64,000 bases of DNA from Procambarus clarkii (Eukaryota > Arthropoda > Malacostraca > Decapoda > Cambaridae). This document shows positions 49,568-61,900 of the stretch, one piece after another; the first letter of the stretch is position 1; the number at the start of each line of letters is the position of its first letter. The translations under genes and the position numbers were made by a program. The DNA is taken from contig NC_091158.1 of NCBI RefSeq assembly GCF_040958095.1, positions 38,787,308 through 38,851,307 on the forward strand, given 5' to 3'. The notes beneath the pieces are model-generated. The model made no database searches. It saw nothing but the letters and a program-made list of their open reading frames with translations, and had not been told where the DNA came from.

Positions 49568-49571
<4 letters not shown>
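49181..49571 (+). mobile_element. TGTCGTACCTA-TIR element, copy 3
   Basis: Nearly identical to copy 2 and in the same orientation. The core reads CCTATATATATAGG where copy 2 has CCTATAAATATAGG. Confidence 0.9.
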
Positions 49572-49638
<67 letters not shown>

Positions 49639-49652
49639 GTATATATATATAC

Positions 49653-49722
<70 letters not shown>

Positions 49723-49730
49723 GTATATAA

Positions 49731-49804
<74 letters not shown>

Positions 49805-49833
49805 GTATATATATATATACGTATATATATATA
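49572..49833. repeat. (TA)n microsatellite
   Basis: Long TA run with ACGTAT interruptions at regular places, suggesting local duplication of an interrupted segment. Confidence 0.95.
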
Positions 49834-50220
49834 TGTCGTACCTAATAGCCAGAACGCACTTCTCAGCCAACTATGCAAGGCCCGATTTGCCTAATAAGCC
49901 AAGTTTTCATGAAATAATATTTTTTTGACTACCTAACCTACCTAACCTAACCTAACCTAACATTTTCGGCTACCTAACCAAACCTAATCTATAAAGATAG
50001 GTTAGGTTAGGTTAGGTAGGGTTGGTTAGGTTCGGTCATATATCTACGTTAATTTTAACTCCAATAAAAAAAAATTGACCTCATACATAATGAAATGGGT
50101 AGCTTTATCATTTCATGAGAAAAAAATTAGAAAAAATATATTAATTCAGGAAAACTTGGCTTATTAGGCAAATCGGGCCTTGAATAGTAGGCCAAAAAGT
50201 GAGTTCTGGCTACTAGGTAC

Positions 50221-50224
<4 letters not shown>
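49834..50224 (+). mobile_element. TGTCGTACCTA-TIR element, copy 4
   Basis: Same orientation as copies 2 and 3. More like copy 1 in its core (ATCTATAAAGATAGG). Confidence 0.9.

Positions 50225-50268
<44 letters not shown>
50225..50268. repeat. (TA)n microsatellite
   Basis: A 44-bp TA run between copies 4 and 5. Confidence 0.95.
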
Positions 50269-50880
<612 letters not shown>

Positions 50881-50976
50881 ATTAAATATGACAGAAAAAG
50901 TAAGATTAATAATTCTAACACGAATTTTATCAATCTTTAATACATTTCTTTTCACTGTTGGAGGTAATTCAAAAAT
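50881..50976 (-). mobile_element. PLE 5'-end fragment, left arm of a palindrome
   Basis: The reverse complement of the PLE ORF start (ATTTTTGAATTACCTCCAAC to GGTCATATTTAAT). Pairs with 50979-51080 across the 2-base spacer TG. Diverged from its partner at a few sites. Confidence 0.85.
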
Positions 50977-50978
50977 TG

Positions 50979-51115
50979 ATTTTTGAATTACCTCCAACAG
51001 TGAAAAGAAATGTACGAAAGATTGAGAAAATTCGTGTTAGAATTATTAATCTTACTTTTTCGGTCATATTTAATAATATATGTCTACAGGAAAGACTGCT
51101 ACCAAAATATACTAA
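50979..51115 (+). mobile_element. PLE 5'-end fragment, right arm of a palindrome
   Basis: Corresponds to about 605-740 of the full-length element and stops at CAAAATATACTAATATATA, where (TA)n begins. The same stop point is used by the PLE arm ending at 54424. Confidence 0.85.
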
Positions 51116-51235
<120 letters not shown>

Positions 51236-51358
51236 TAAATATGACCGAAAAAGTAAGATTAATAATTCTAACACGAATTTTCTCAATCTTTCGTACATTA
51301 CGCTTCACTGTTGGAGGTAAATCAAAAATCAATTCTCCAAAATTCATTTTTATTTCTA

Positions 51359-51409
51359 GTCTGACGCGACACGGGCGCGTTTCGTAAAAATTATTACATT
51401 TTCAAAGAC
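51359..51409 (-). ncRNA. hammerhead-ribozyme-like motif, copy 3
   Basis: Same stems and core as copy 1. The stem II loop is UAAUUU rather than UAAGUU, while all stems are kept. The flanks CUA and UAG can lengthen stem I around an AA bulge. Confidence 0.6.
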
Positions 51410-51672
51410 TTTAGTTCACAAATACACAACTGAATAGAACTTACGTATCTCCGATTTTATATCTGCATTTGAGTGAGGTGGAAGGGGTGATGTGGCATTA
51501 ACACAAGACAGAACAAAATGTGGTATTAATAGGGTATTAATTTCATCAACACAAGACAGAACAAGAGTATTAATAGGGTATTAATTTCATCAACACAAGA
51601 CAGAACACGAAACAATGGATATTGAATAGAAGTGTTTGTAGAAAGCCTATTGGTCCATATTTCTTGATGCTT

Positions 51673-52829
51673 CTATACTGGAGCGGAGTCTTGAGGTGGG
51701 TAGAATATAGTTGTGAAATAATTGGCTGTTGATTGCTGGTGTTGACTTCTTGATGTGTAGTGCCTCGCAAACGTCAAGCCGCCTGCTATCGCTGAATCTA
51801 TCGATGTGTTGTTTACTAGGATTTCTCTGGCGATGGTTTGGTTGTGGGAAGAGATTATATGTTCCTTAATGGAGCCCTGTTGCTTATGCATCGTTAAACG
51901 CCTAGAAAGAGATGTTGTTGTCTTGCCTATATACTGGGTTTTTTTGAGCTTACAGTCCCCAAGTGGGCATTTGAAGGCATAGACGACGTTAGTCTCTTTT
52001 AAAGCGTTCTGTTTTGTGTCTGGAGAGTTTCTCATGAGTAGGCTGGCCGTTTTTCTGGTTTTATAGTAAATCGTCAGTTGTATCCTCTGATTTTTGTCTG
52101 TAGGGATAACGTTTCTATTAACAATATCTTTCAGGACCCTTTCCTCCGTTTTATGAGCTGTGGAAAAGAAGTTCCTGTAAAATAGTCTAATAGGGAGTAT
52201 AGGTGTTGTGTTAGTTGTCCCTTCAGAGGTTGCATGGCTTTTCACTTTCCTTCTTATGATGTCTTCGACGAAACCATTGGAGAAGCCGTTATTGACTAGG
52301 ACCTGCCTTACCCTACAGAGTTCTTCGTCGACTTGCTTCCATTCTGAGCTGTGGCTGAGAGCACGGTCGACATATGCGTTAACAACACTCCTCTTGTACC
52401 TGTCTGGGCAGTCGCTGTTGGCATTTAGGCACATTCCTATGTTTGTTTCCTTAGTGTAGACTGCAGTGTGGAAACCTCCGCCCTTTTCCATGACTTACAT
52501 CTAGAAAGGGCAGCTTCCCATCCTTTTCCATCTCGTAAGTGAAACGCAGCACGGAACTCTGCTCAAATGCCTCCTTCAGCTCCTGCAGATGTCTGACATC
52601 AGGTACCTGTGTAAAAATGTCGTCAACATACCTGCAGTATATGGCCGGTTTCAACTTCATGTCGACTAAGACTTTTTGCTCGATGGTACCCATGTAGAAG
52701 TTTGCAAACAGGACACCTAGGGGAGAACCCATGGCGACCCCATCTACTTGCTTATACATGTGCCCATCCGGGCTCAAGAAGGGTGCCTCTTTAGTAAAAG
52801 CTTGGAGTAGTTTCCTCAGAATATTTTCT
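51673..52829 (-). pseudogene. PLE ORF remnant (RT part plus GIY-YIG), minus arm
   Basis: Contains GVAMGSPLGVLFANFYMG, YVDDIFTQV and QYIGKTT. Relative to the full-length copy it has a 2-base loss near 52490 (after the TTTCTAGATGTAA block), which shifts the frame, and a loss of about 7 bases near 51795 that removes the end of GIY-YIG. The N-terminal ~420 residues are missing. Confidence 0.88.
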
Positions 52830-52875
52830 GAGGAAACCGGATGGGCACATGTATTAGCAAGTAGATGGGGTCGCC

Positions 52876-53974
52876 ATGGGTTCTCCCCTAGGTGTCCTGT
52901 TTGCAAACTTCTACATGGGTACCATCGAGCAAAAAGTCTTAGTCGACATGAACTTGAAACCGGCCATATACTGCAGGTATATTGACGACATTTCTACACA
53001 GGTACCTGATGTCAGACATCTGCAGGAGCTGAAGGAGGCATTTGAGCAGAGTTCCGTGCTGCGTTTCACTTACGAGATGGAAAAGGATGGGAAGCTGCCC
53101 TTTCTAGATGTAACAGTCATGGAAAAGGGCGGAGGTTTACACACTGCAGTCTACACTAAGGAAACAAACATAGGAATGTGCCTAAATGCCAACAGCGACT
53201 GCCCAGACAGGTACAAGAGGAGTGTTGTTAATTAACGCATATGTCGACCGTGCTCTCAGCCACAGCTCAGAATGGAAGCAAGTCGATGAAGAACTCTGTA
53301 GGGTAAGGCAGGTCCTAGTCAATAACGGCTTCTCCAATGGTTTCGTCGAAGACATCATAAGAAGGAAAGTGAAAAGCCATGCAACCTCTGAAGAGACAAC
53401 TAACACAACACCTATACCCCCTATTAGACTATTTTACAGGAACTTCTTTTCCACAGCTCATAAAACGGAGGAAAGGGTCCTGAAAGATATTGTTAATAGA
53501 AACGTTATCCCTACAGACAAAAATCAGAGGATACAACTGACGATTTACTATAAAACCAGAAAAACGGCCAGCCTACTCATGAGAAACTCTCCAGACACAA
53601 AACAGAACGCTTTAAAAGAGACTAACGTCGTCTATGCCTTCAAATGCCCACTTGGGGACTGTAAGCTCCAAAAAACCCAGTATATAGGCAAGACAACAAC
53701 ATCTCTTTCTAGGCGTTTAACGATGCATAAGCAACAGGGCTCCATTAAGGAACATATAATCTCTTCCCACAACCAAACCATCGCCAGAGAAATCCTAGTA
53801 AACAACACAGAAATCATCGATAGATACAGCGATAGCAGGCGGCTTGACGTTTGCGAGGCACTACACATCAAGAAGTCAACACCAGCAATCAACAGCCAAT
53901 TATTGCACAACTATATTCTACCCACCTCAAGACTCCGCTCCAATATAGAAGCATCAAGAAATATGGACCAATAG
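52876..53974 (+). pseudogene. PLE ORF remnant (RT part plus GIY-YIG), plus arm
   Basis: RT block MGSPLGVLFANFYMG, then a YIDDISTQV form of the catalytic block (YVDDIFTQV in the full copy), then an intact GIY-YIG domain ending at 53974. A 4-base TTAA duplication near 53230 shifts the frame between the two halves. N-terminal ~440 residues missing. Confidence 0.88.
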
Positions 53975-54211
53975 GCTTTTTACAAACACTTCTATTCAAT
54001 ATCCATTGTTTCGTGTTCTGTCTTGTGTTGATGAAATTAATACCCTATTAATACTCTTGTTCTGTCTTGTGTTGATGAAATTAATACCCTATTAATACAA
54101 CATTTTGTTCTGTCTTGTGTTAATGCCACATCACCCCTTCCACCTCACTCAAATGTAGATATAAAATCGGAGATACGTAAGTTCTATTCAGTTGTGTATT
54201 TGTGAACTAAA

Positions 54212-54262
54212 GTCTTTGAAAATGTAATAATTTTTACGAAACGCGCCCGTGTCGCGTCAGAC
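54212..54262 (+). ncRNA. hammerhead-ribozyme-like motif, copy 4
   Basis: Matches copy 3. GUCU 54212-54215, GAAA near 54238-54241, cleavage triplet ending at 54258, AGAC 54259-54262, twelve bases before ATG 54274. Confidence 0.6.
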
Positions 54263-54424
54263 TAGAAATAAAAATGAATTTTGGAGAATTGATTTTTGAT
54301 TTACCTCCAACAGTGAAGCGTAATGTACGAAAGATTGAGAAAATTCGTGTTAGAATTATTAATCTTACTTTTTCGGTCATATTTAATAATATATGTCTAC
54401 AGGAAAGACTGCTACCAAAATATA

Positions 54425-54858
<434 letters not shown>

Positions 54859-55086
54859 CAATACGAGGATGAGTCTATAGCAGACCTAACTCTAAACCCC
54901 CTGCTTTCTGATGAGCCGGCCTTATGCACTCGTCAAACATCTACTCCAACAACTGAAGAGCTGGATTCCACAGCCTCATCCCTGAGTATCTTAGTATCAG
55001 CCATAAAGAAAACTCCTAACATGAACCTGTTTGAAAATGCGGATTTATCTCGGGCTGCTGCTACTGCTGCTGGTGGTCCTTGGCAA
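54859..55086 (+). CDS. candidate penultimate exon of an unknown host gene
   Basis: A frame open from 54859 to the stop at 55108-55110, reading [15 protein letters not shown], then [20 protein letters not shown] and [11 protein letters not shown]. The composition is unlike the surrounding repeats and no mobile-element domain is seen. A possible donor (CAA|GTGTTGG at 55086/55087) would splice in phase 0 to the frame at 55233 across a 146-bp intron. The true left boundary is unknown and is crowded by (CAA)n. No function can be named. Splicing is inferred from position only, and the donor is weak. Confidence 0.35.
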
Positions 55087-55232
55087 GTGTTGGATACGCC
55101 CACGTATTAAATACCTACGATAACCCCCCAGTAGGAGGACCAGGGCAGTAAGGAGGAAATTACGAAGGCCATCCCCCTATGTAAGAAGTATTGGAGTACG
55201 CCCTATAAAAACCAATTTTTCTCCCTCCCCAG

Positions 55233-55547
55233 GTAACTTCGAATTTACAGGGTCCTTCCACATCTAAGTGCGTAGTAGTACAAACAATATCAGACAGCGA
55301 TGATGATATTTTTATGAATCTTGCTGAAGCAGGTGATAATGCTGAACAAGTGAATTCGAAGAACAGGGGTTTGTGGAATACGTCATTTATACGCACTTGC
55401 GTCAGCAGCAGTAGTAATAATGACAGCAATTCACCCTCCCAATATGCGCAGCGATGGGAGGACGATCCTAATTTTAAAAGGATAATGGCTGATGACTATC
55501 AACAAAATATAGAAAAAGAAAATAAGGTATCTAGGCGATTATTTTAG
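55233..55547 (+). CDS. candidate terminal exon of an unknown host gene
   Basis: Preceded by a pyrimidine tract and CAG (TTTTTCTCCCTCCCCAG ending at 55232), the form of a 3' splice site. The 105-codon frame reads VTSNLQGPSTSKCVVVQ, then an acidic SDSDDD, an Asn/Ser-rich middle (SSSSNNDSNSPSQ) and a charged end, closing at TAG 55545-55547. An in-frame stop lies at 55206, upstream of the acceptor, which fits an intron there. The acidic, Ser-rich composition suggests a disordered nuclear or adaptor-type tail, but no family is recognised. A degraded transposon-derived frame remains possible. Confidence 0.4.
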   Translation, partial: VTSNLQGPSTSKCVVVQTISDSDDDIFMNLAEAGDNAEQVNSKNRGLWNTSFIRTCVSSSSNNDSNSPSQYAQRWEDDPNFKRIMADDYQQNIEKENKVSRRLF

Positions 55548-55638
55548 TCGATGTTATTATCCTCTGTTTTATTTTTAAAATATTGCCTTTATAGTACTCT
55601 ATATATTTGTATATATACATATTTTTCATGTGTGTAAT

Positions 55639-55644
55639 AATAAA
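55639..55644 (+). terminator. AATAAA polyadenylation signal
   Basis: Canonical signal 92 bases after the stop of the candidate terminal exon. It supports, but does not prove, a host 3' UTR at 55548 to about 55665. Confidence 0.4.
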
Positions 55645-55669
55645 CACTAAAATGTATAACTGTATTCAT

Positions 55670-55854
55670 CTTTACCTATTGCATTTTATTGTCTGTTAAA
55701 TGTGGGAGAGGCTTAAAAGAGCACGGCATAGGATGCGCATAGGATGCTTTGTGTTTTTTTTTTTTATACCTGAGCAGCTGTAATTTTTTTAAATGATAAA
55801 ATGTGCAATATACAACCCTTAATATAACTTAAAGATGGACAAGCACGCCTGTGA
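55670..55854. other. spacer, nothing recognised
   Basis: AT-rich with a T run at 55754-55767. No gene or repeat seen. Confidence 0.4.
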
Positions 55855-56312
55855 TGGGTTAGGATTGGGATCGGATAGGATAGGTCCGGTTATAAACAAG
55901 GCCCGGATTAGAGGATAGGACTAGATATATCAGAACTAGCTGATCTGGGCTAATTTAGGTCTAGTTCGGTTTAGTTTCGATTGGAGGATAGGATAGGTTA
56001 GGTTTGGATTGGATGATAGGATGTGATAGCACCAGTCAGTTAGACTAGGATAGGTTAGGTTTAGATCCGATTGGAGGGTAGGATATGGTAGTGCTAGCTG
56101 GAGTAGGATAGGTTAGGTTTGGATTGGAGGATAGGCTGTAATAGTACCAGTCAGTTAGACTAGGTCAGGTTAGGTTTGGTTTGGAATGAATACGATTGTG
56201 TATGGCTAGAGTATGATAGGTTAGGTTAGGTCGTGTTAGGTTTGGTTTGAAATGGGTCAGGATATGTTAGTGCTAGTGGGAGTACGATAGGATAGGATGG
56301 GTTAGGCTGTTT
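55855..56312. repeat. degenerate GGATAGGTTAGG minisatellite
   Basis: Units of roughly 100-120 bp built from GGATAGGTTAGGTTTGGATT, GGAGGATAGG, and CACCAGTCAGTTAGACTAGG or TAGTGCTAGCTGGAGTAGG. TTAGG-like pentamers recur throughout. Old and diverged. Confidence 0.75.
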
Positions 56313-57751
56313 GGTTGAACTTGAGAATGCATAAAAATATTACATCTCCAGACACATTTTTTTCGCTGTAAACTTCTCAGGACTGGGGGAAGAAATGACT
56401 TGCTGATAAACACACAAATGTATTGAGGTGCCAGATGTACGAGAAAACAGTTTTGTGTAGTATAAAGTGCATAATTTATATACAGTGTTGCATAATTGCT
56501 GTTACTGTGGGGAATTCCCTCGTTTATGAAAATGCTTGAGGAACTGAAATGATGCTCTCCCCCTACAATGGAGCAGCAGTAGCAGCACTAGTGTGATTAT
56601 TGCGATCAGCATCTAGTTTATTACTTTTTCTGACGTGAAAAGTGTATTTTGTCATATAACTAGAATGCTAACTATGTTTTTGCGAATAAAATAATATATA
56701 TGTATAAAATTTTTATTCACCAGCCCTAAATGAGGATGGGTATTAGGACAATTTACCTATTGTGCGGCCAGATGTACGATTCTGCTAAAATCTGCGGTAC
56801 AACATTGAGGTCGCGATTTTAGTTTTGAACCCATCATTGCATAATGATTGCAGTTGTGGTTGATTAAAAATGCATATTATTAGGTTAGGCTAGTCTAGCC
56901 ATTGTGAATAATAACATCAAATACAATACATAGGCAAGTAGGAGACCAACGCTGCATTTCACATCTGGTGACGTCATACATAGTTGAACTGTCAGGTTGT
57001 TGTGGTGCCTTAACACCTATTTGTTAATGGGAGCTAATACTCCATCCCCATACTGAGGTCGCTTTTTGTGACGTCGCTAAACAACGACGAGTCTGTAGAA
57101 ATGTATTTGTTTGTTATATATTAAGTTAGGTTAGGATGGTTTGTTAGGGCTTATGAATTGAATAACAGAAAATATGAGCAATGAGCGAAAAACTATGAGC
57201 AAAGGTACCTGAATATCGCTTGTGATGTCAGAGAGTACAGTTGAGGTATTCCGAGCGATTAAGAGATTGCACTAACGTGTGAACCTCCTAGGAACCGCAT
57301 TTAGAACGTTGGCAAAAAGCTGTGCACTCATTGGTGCATTGCACCGCATTAGGGATAAAGACCTTAGAATGAAGATAACTTCAGGCCTTATTTAAAAAAT
57401 ATGAGAGGCTTGGTTTTACTCATTGTAGTTCATATATATGTACACTGAATGCGTATTTTGATTTGTTATATGCTACAGTAGGGTGTGGGAGGCATGTTTT
57501 TGAGTGAATGTGAGATGTGCATGTATATTTATGCACGTGTATATATGTATGCGTTTATGCAGCAATATTGGATTACTACTGAACTCGCAGTGAAGTCACC
57601 ATGCCTGGGGAGGGGGCTGTTTTCATACAAATGATTGATAGTGGGTTTTCATTTTTATTTGCCCTATGCTCAGTAAGCAATCTCTGAAGAAAGATTGACA
57701 AAGCTTAAATTACATTATCTAAAAAGGCGAAGAAATAGCTGTGACACGATA
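56313..57751. other. non-repetitive spacer, no gene recognised
   Basis: No frame over 60 codons with plausible content, no TIR, no RNA gene. Isolated TTAGGTTAGG scraps occur at 56881 and 57124. Confidence 0.45.
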
Positions 57752-57825
57752 GAGGTGGGACATGACAAAGGGGGGATATTAATAGGCTATTAATACTATA
57801 AACACGAGACAGAACCCGAAACAAT
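57752..57825 (-). mobile_element. PLE 3'-UTR scrap
   Basis: GATATTAATAGGCTATTAAT then AACACGAGACAGAACCCGAAAC resembles the minus-strand PLE 3' UTR (TATTAATAGGGTATTAAT, AACACAAGACAGAACACGAAAC). Diverged, and interrupted at its right by the SINE. Confidence 0.65.
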
Positions 57826-57833
57826 CTTGAGAC

Positions 57834-58071
57834 TATCTTGAGATGATTTCGGGGCTTTTAGTGTCCTTGCGGCCCGGTCCTCGATCAGGCCTCCATCCCC
57901 AGGAAGCAGCCCGTGACAGCTGACTAACACCCAGGTACCTATTTTACTGCTAAGTAACAGGGGCATAGAGTGAAAGAAACTCTGCCCATTGTTTCTCGCC
58001 GGCGCCCGGGATCGAACTCGGGACCACAGGATCACAAGTCCAGTGTGCTGTCCGCTCGGCCGACCGGCTCC
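57834..58071 (-). mobile_element. tRNA-derived SINE, copy 2
   Basis: Same family as 22371-22609. On the minus strand it starts GGAGCCGGTCGGCCGAGCGG (A box) with GAGTTCGATCCCGGG (B box), a well-formed tRNA-like head. The body ends CTTGAGATAG. The tRNA-like head keeps a more regular B-stem than copy 1. Confidence 0.88.
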
Positions 58072-58480
58072 AATGAGTATAAATTTGACAAGTTTTAGAT
58101 TTAGGAAAAAATACCTGAGTAAATACTGGTTGGGTAACAGGGGTAAACGCTGAGGTACATGTTACTCCATGCTCTGTGTTGCTCCCCCTTGTTTCATACG
58201 AATAAGAGATAGTGGATTTCATTAATTTCTATGCTCTATAAACGATCCTTGGCTGGACGCTATAAATATAAGCTTCCAGATAAGTAAGGGAATAAATAGG
58301 ACCTTCTGAATATTAATGGAGTTGCATAATCAATGTGTATAAATGGAGAAGAAAGGAGGTATTAATTGGGAATAGACCTACTGAAGTTCATCTGATAGTG
58401 ACAATTAACGTTCTGGTCAACATAGACTGGAAGTAAAATAGATTAGGAATGACGTTATTAAACATTCGGTTTCAGGGTCT
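58072..58480. other. spacer, nothing recognised
   Basis: No gene or repeat seen. Confidence 0.4.
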
Positions 58481-58974
58481 CCGAGGTAACGCAAAACACA
58501 TGACTCACAGACCGGCTATTTAATCCCTTTGAACGAAATGGCTGGACCTAGAAGGCTAGCAATCACTCGCTGGGGCAACGAAAACGGACCGGGCCATAGA
58601 CCAGCTTGTTATTTCCACTAGAAGGTGCCTGTGCATGGGTACTGAGCAGACAGCTGATGAAGTCATTGACCATTAGCGATGCCTGTGCAAGGGTTGCTGA
58701 GGTAACGCAAAACACACGAGACAGAGACCAATCTTTTAATCCCCTTGAGCTAAATGGCAGGGGCCATAGAGCAACTTGTGGAAAAATTCGAGAAAATCCA
58801 GGGGCCATAGACCGGCTTGGAGGAAAAAATCGAGAAAACTCAAGGCCATAGACCGGCCAAAGAAAAAAAATCGAGAAAACCAGGGGCCATAGACTGGACT
58901 ATGGTACCAGGGGCCATAGACTGGCCTTGGAAAAAAAACAAATGGCCGGTCTATGGCCCGGTTTCCACTACTAC
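58481..58974. repeat. direct duplication and GGGGCCATAGACCGGC tandem block
   Basis: A segment beginning GAGGTAACGCAAAACACA occurs at 58481 and again near 58689, a diverged ~205-bp direct duplication. From 58755, GGGGCCATAGACCGGCTTGG with AAAAAATCGAGAAAA repeats about five times at 30-50 bp spacing. The last copy (GGCCGGTCTATGGCCC, near 58943) is inverted. ORFs here are repeat artefacts. Confidence 0.8.
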
Positions 58975-61900
58975 CGCTACTCACTCAAGCAACGCTACTC
59001 ATTGTCAAGCAACGCTACTCATTCTCAAGCAACGCTACTCATTCTCAAGCAACGCTACTCATTCTCAAGCAACGTTACTCATTCTCAAGCAACGCTACTC
59101 ATTCTCAAGCAATGCTACTCATTGTTAAGCAACGCTACTCATTGTTAGGCCACGCTACTCATTCTCAAGCAACGCTACACATTCTCAAGCAACGCTACTC
59201 ATTCTCTAGCAACGATACTCATTCTCATGAAACGCTGCTCATTCTCAAGGAATGCTACTCATTGATAATAAACGCTACTGATTCTCAAGCAACTCTACTC
59301 ATTCTCAAACAACGCTACTCATTCTCAAGCAACGCTACTCATTCTCAAGCAACGCTACTCATTCTCAAGCAACGCTACTAATTCTTAAGAAACGCTACTC
59401 ATTCTCAAGCAACGCTACTCATTGTTAAGCAACGCTGCTCATTGTTAAACAACGCTACTCATTCTCAAGCAACGCTACTCATTCTCAAACAACGCTACTC
59501 ATTCTCAAGAAACGCTACTCATTGTTAAGCAACGCTACTCATTGTTGAGCAACGCTACTCATTCTCAAGCAACGTTATTCATTCTCAAGCAACGCTACTC
59601 ATTCCCAAGCAACGATACTCATTCTCAAGCAACGCTACTCATTCTCAAGCAACGCTACTCATTGTTAAGCAACGCTGCTCATTGTTAAGCAACGCTACTC
59701 ATTCTCAAGCAACGCTACTCATTGTTGAGCAACGCTACTCATTCTCAAGCAACGTTATTCATTCTCAAGCAACGCTACTCATTCCCAAGCAACGCTACTC
59801 ATTCTCAAGCAACGCTACTCATTCTCAAGCAACGCTACTCATTGTTAAGCAACGCAACTCATTGTTAAGCAACGCTACTCATTCTCAAAAAACGCTACTC
59901 ATTGTCAAGCAACGCTTCTCATTGTATAACATCGCTACTCATTGTCAAGCAACGCTACTATTCTCAAACAACGTTACTCTTTGTCAAGCAATGTTACTAA
60001 TTCTCAAGCAACGTTACTCATTCTCAAGCAACGCCACTCATAGTCAAGCAACGCTACTCATTGTCAAGCAACGCTGCTCATTGTCAAGCAACGTTACTCA
60101 TTCTCAAGCAACGTTACTCATTCTCAAGCATCGCTACTCATTCTCAAGCAACGCTACTCATTCTCAAGCAACGCTATTCATTGTCAAGCAACGCTATTCA
60201 TTGTCAAGCATCGCTACTCATTCTCAAGCAACGCTACTTATTCTCAAGCAACGCTACTCATTGTCAAGCAACGCTACTCATTGTATAACAACGCTACTCG
60301 TTCTCAAGCAACGCTACTCATTGTCAAGAAACGCTACTCATTCTCAGGCAACGCTACTCATTCTCAAGCAACGCTACTCATTCTCAAGCAATGCTACTCA
60401 TTGTTAAGCAATGCTACTCATTGTTAAGCAACGCTACTCATTGTTAGGCCACGCTACTCATTCTCAAGCAACGCTACTCATTGTCAAGCAACGCTATTCA
60501 TTGTCAAGCATCGCAACTCATTCTCAAGCAACGCTACTCATTCTCAAACAACGCTACTCATTCTCAATCAACGGTACTCATTCTCATGAAACGCTACTCA
60601 TTCTCAAGCAATGGTACTCATTGTTAATCAACGCTACTCATTCTCAAGCATCGCAACTCATTCTCAAGCAACGCTACTCACTCTCAAGAAACGCTACTCA
60701 TTCTCAAGCAGCGATACTCATTCTCAAGCAACGCTACTCATTGTTAAGCAACGCTGCTCATTGTTAAGGAACGCTACTCATTCTCAAGCAACGCTTCTCA
60801 TTCTCAAGTAACGCAACTCATTCTCAAGTAACGCTACTCATTCTCAAGCAACGTTATTCATTCTCAAATAACGCTACTCATTCTCAAGCAATGGTACTCA
60901 TTGTTAATCAACGCAACTCATTCTCAAGCAACTCTACTCATTCTCAAGCAACGCTACTCATTCTCAAGCATTGCTACTCATTCTCAAGCAACGCTACTCA
61001 TTGTTAAGCAACGCTAATCTCTGTTAAGCAACGATACTCATTGTTAAGCAACACTACTCATTCTCAAGCAACGCTACTCATTCTCAAGTAACGCAACTCA
61101 TTCTCAAGCAACGCTACTCATTCTAAAGCAACGCTACTCATTGTCAAGCAGCGCTACTCATTCTCAAGCAACGCTACTCATTGTTAAGCAACGCTGCTCA
61201 TTGTTAAGGAACGCTACTCATTCTCAAGCAACGCTTCTCATTCTCAAGTAACGCAACTCATTCTCAAGCAACGCTACTCATTCTCAAGCAACGTTATTCA
61301 TTCTCAAGCAACGCTACTCATTCCCAAGCAACGATACTCATTCTCAAGCAACGCTACTCATTCTCAAGCAACGCTACTCATTGTTAAGCAACGCTGCTCA
61401 TTGTTAAGCAACGCTACTCATTCTCAAGCAACGCTACTCATTGTTGAGCAACGCTACTCATTCTCAAGCAACGTTATTCAGTCTCAAGCAACGCTACTCA
61501 TTCCCAAGCAACGCTACTCATTCTCAAGCAACGCTACTCATTCTCAAGCAACGCTACTCATTGTTAAGCAACGCAACTCATTGTTAAGCAACGCTACTCA
61601 TTCTCAAGCAACGCTACTCATTGTCAAGCAACGCTTCTCATTGTATAACATCGCTACTCATTGTCAAGCAACGCTACTATTCTCAAACAACGTTACTCTT
61701 TGTCAAGCAATGTTACTAATTCTCAAGCAACGTTACTCATTCTCAAGCAACGCCACTCATAGTCAAGCAACGCTACTCATTGTCAAGCAACGCTGCTCAT
61801 TGTCAAGCAACGTTACTCATTCTCAAGCAACGTTACTCATTCTCAAGCATCGCTACTCATTCTCAAGCAACGCTACTCATTGTCAAGCAACGCTATTCAT

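Larger units (their letters stand above)
52836..54424 (+). mobile_element. truncated Penelope-like element, plus-strand arm
   Basis: Starts inside the RT at CCGGATGGGCACATG (equivalent to 1918 of the full-length copy) and runs through ORF end, 3' UTR, hammerhead-like motif and restarted ORF (ATG 54274) to CAAAATATACTAATA, then (TA)n. Joined head to head with the minus arm through GTTTCCTCAGAA-TATT-TTCTGAGGAAAC (52810-52837). Confidence 0.92.
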
